This document shows, piece by piece, positions 5,510 to 6,743 of a stretch of 6,743 bases of DNA. Position 1 is the stretch's first letter, and each line of letters begins with the position of its first letter. This DNA comes from Methanofollis sp. GTDB lineage: Archaea; Halobacteriota; Methanomicrobia; Methanomicrobiales; Methanofollaceae. The DNA is taken from the NCBI GenBank assembly GCA_028696365.1, contig JAQVHG010000120.1, positions 1-6,743 on the forward strand. Direction: 5' to 3'. The notes below the pieces were generated by a model. The model searched no databases. It was given only the letters and a program-made list of their open reading frames with translations, and was not told the DNA's origin. A program made the position numbers and the translations under genes.

Positions 5510-5540
5510 TAAAAATAAGATAAAAAGAAGGGCTCAGGCC
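5510..5540 (-). terminator. Oligo-T terminator of the aldehyde oxidoreductase gene
   Basis: On the minus strand, right after the TGA stop, come two T-rich runs (TTCTTTTTATC and TTATTTTTATC) with T5 tracts at 5522-5526 and 5511-5515. The preceding GGCCTGAGCC can form only a three-to-four-pair stem. Archaeal RNA polymerase commonly stops at oligo-T without a strong hairpin. Confidence 0.55.
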
Positions 5541-6743
5541 AGGTCAGTTAGGCCAAGTTCCTTCAGTTTTTCTTGCGTTGGGATGCCGTTGTCATCCCAG
5601 CCCCTGATCTCGTAATATTTAGGCAGCATCTCAGGCACATGACTAACACCGCCCTTTGCTGGGCCTGCTGGGATCGGGTCATTGAGCAACCTGGGCGGGA
5701 GGGCGTCGTCCTTGCTGGAGTAGCCATTCTTGACGATGAACATCCGCTCCATGTTGTAGATCCGCTCACCAATCTCCATGACCTTCTCGGTCGTGTACTC
5801 GACGCCGGTGGCGCCTTTGAGCTCTGCGGCGATATCGTCGGCACCAATCGCAAATGAGGCGAAGAGACAGGTACCTGAGGCGGAGAGCGCACCGGTGAGA
5901 TCCTGGAAGACCTTGAGGATCTCAGGCTTGCCCTCGGTGACCGATGGGTCCATCTTCGTTGGGAGACCGAGGATCTCAGGTGAGATGGTGTAGCCCCGCA
6001 CATGGCATCCGCCACGGTTGGAAGTGGCGTACTCGAGGCCAATCCCCTGGATCGCACGCGGGTCGTAGGCTGGCATCTCCTGCTTCTTGACGGTCATCGA
6101 AAGTTCTGGACGACCATACTTTGTGGCCAGCCTGAATGAGCCATCGGCGATCTCGTTACCAAAGCCCTCGCGGTAGGCGGTTGCACGGGTCATCTCGACC
6201 ATCGCATCGGCGTTGCCGAACTTGAGGTCGCACCCAGTCTTCTCTGGGTCGAGGGCGCCGACATCGACGAGCTCCATCGCACAGGCGATCGTCGAAGCAA
6301 GGGTGATGGTGTCCATCCCGAGTTCGTTGCAGAGGAAGTTTGCCTTCAAAACGGCGTCCATGTCGTGGATGCCACAGTCTGAACCAAAGCCCCAGGCCGA
6401 CTCGTACTCTGGCCCTTCACCGATCTCGTTGTACTTGCCCTTTGCCTTAGCGACACGTCCACATCCGATAACACAAGAGGCGCACCCTTTGTTGTGAAGG
6501 AGGTTGTCGCTGGCGAGGGTTTCGCCTGAGATCTTGTCGGCTTCTGGGTCATAGGACTCACGCCAGTTATTTACTGGGAGTGCCCCGGATTCGTTGATGA
6601 TGTTGACCAGGATGTTGGACCCGAAGGTCGGCAGGCCCTGGGAGGTGACCGGGTTGTCGGCGATCTTCTTCCTGGCATCGCGGACGGCGTTGAGGGATTC
6701 GTCCTTGTCGGCGACCTTGATACCGCCAGTGCCCCAGACTGCG
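5534..6743 (-). CDS. aor: Aldehyde:ferredoxin oxidoreductase, tungsten/molybdopterin type (partial, C-terminal 402 residues)
   Basis: This is the larger C-terminal part of an enzyme that oxidises aldehydes to carboxylic acids and reduces ferredoxin, using a bis-pterin tungsten centre and one [4Fe-4S] cluster. Counting from the first whole codon (6742), GTGGIKVAD (4-12) leads to NPVTSQGLPTFGSNILVNII (30-49) and NNWRESYDPEADKISGETL, all typical. Cluster ligands are Cys87-x2-Cys90-x3-Cys94 (KGCASCVIGCGR) and Cys292 (SGTCLF). The Cys94-Cys292 spacing of 198 is one less than in Pyrococcus furiosus AOR (295 to 494). Glu112 (GPEYE) and His247 (GGCHVRGYT) match its active-site Glu313 and His448. About 200 N-terminal residues lie beyond the right edge. 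The motif usually written DxxGLC reads SASGTC here. The gene converges on the alcohol dehydrogenase, and acetaldehyde is the natural substrate guess. Confidence 0.94.
   Translation of the reverse strand, partial: AVWGTGGIKVADKDESLNAVRDARKKIADNPVTSQGLPTFGSNILVNIINESGALPVNNWRESYDPEADKISGETLASDNLLHNKGCASCVIGCGRVAKAKGKYNEIGEGPEYESAWGFGSDCGIHDMDAVLKANFLCNELGMDTITLASTIACAMELVDVGALDPEKTGCDLKFGNADAMVEMTRATAYREGFGNEIADGSFRLATKYGRPELSMTVKKQEMPAYDPRAIQGIGLEYATSNRGGCHVRGYTISPEILGLPTKMDPSVTEGKPEILKVFQDLTGALSASGTCLFASFAIGADDIAAELKGATGVEYTTEKVMEIGERIYNMERMFIVKNGYSSKDDALPPRLLNDPIPAGPAKGGVSHVPEMLPKYYEIRGWDDNGIPTQEKLKELGLTDLA

Larger units (their letters stand above)
4667..5533. other. Intergenic region between convergent alcohol dehydrogenase and aldehyde oxidoreductase genes
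   Basis: An 867-bp stretch with no supportable gene. It contains the alcohol dehydrogenase terminator (4731-4756), repeat copies at 4775-4965 and 5156-5370, and the oligo-T end of the opposing gene (5510-5540). Between about 4990 and 5150 I see nothing recognisable. Confidence 0.7.

Noticed and set aside
5158..5523. Short open frames of about 70 codons on both strands
   Set aside because: They lie in a diverged repeat copy and the terminator region, with no motif or ribosome binding site.

Overview
The window reads as a stretch of a methanogenic archaeon, most likely of the order Methanomicrobiales and most simply of a Methanofollis- or Methanogenium-like, alcohol-using lineage. The basis is a full-length F420-dependent NADP reductase (the F420/NADP link is typical of methanogens), archaeal-style TATA elements, oligo-T terminators, and an alcohol dehydrogenase and a tungsten-type aldehyde:ferredoxin oxidoreductase beside it. 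Ethanol-oxidising methanogens of this kind (Methanofollis ethanolicus, Methanogenium organophilum) are established; the assignment of this window to one of them is my inference, with no database search behind it.

Layout. Positions 1-900 (minus strand) hold two overlapping genes for NuoE-like and NuoF-like [2Fe-2S]/flavoprotein subunits; the NuoF gene runs off the left edge. Positions 901-1654 are non-coding and carry two copies of a repeat. Fno/NpdG (F420-dependent NADP reductase) lies at 1655-2308 on the plus strand and ends in a terminator hairpin that overlaps its stop codon. Positions 2309-3517 are non-coding with three more repeat copies. An iron-dependent (group III) alcohol dehydrogenase lies at 3518-4666, followed by a palindrome/oligo-T terminator. 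Positions 4667-5533 are non-coding with two more repeat copies. The C-terminal 402 residues of an aldehyde:ferredoxin oxidoreductase are on the minus strand from 5534 to the right edge.

How the genes fit together (inference from families). The dehydrogenase would oxidise a primary alcohol to an aldehyde with NADP+ (it has Gly where NAD-specific relatives have an Asp). Fno would pass the hydride from NADPH to F420, giving F420H2 for the CO2-reduction steps of methanogenesis. The aldehyde oxidoreductase would oxidise the aldehyde to the acid and reduce ferredoxin. The NuoEF-like pair could exchange electrons between NAD(P)H, ferredoxin and a third partner encoded beyond the left edge. Two alcohols oxidised to acids give two F420H2 and four one-electron ferredoxin reductions, which is the eight electrons needed for one CH4.

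The second striking feature is that about 42% of the window is non-coding. Much of that space is occupied by at least seven diverged copies, in both orientations, of a GC-rich, partly palindromic repeat of roughly 150-250 bp. I found no tRNA, rRNA, CRISPR array or transposase gene.
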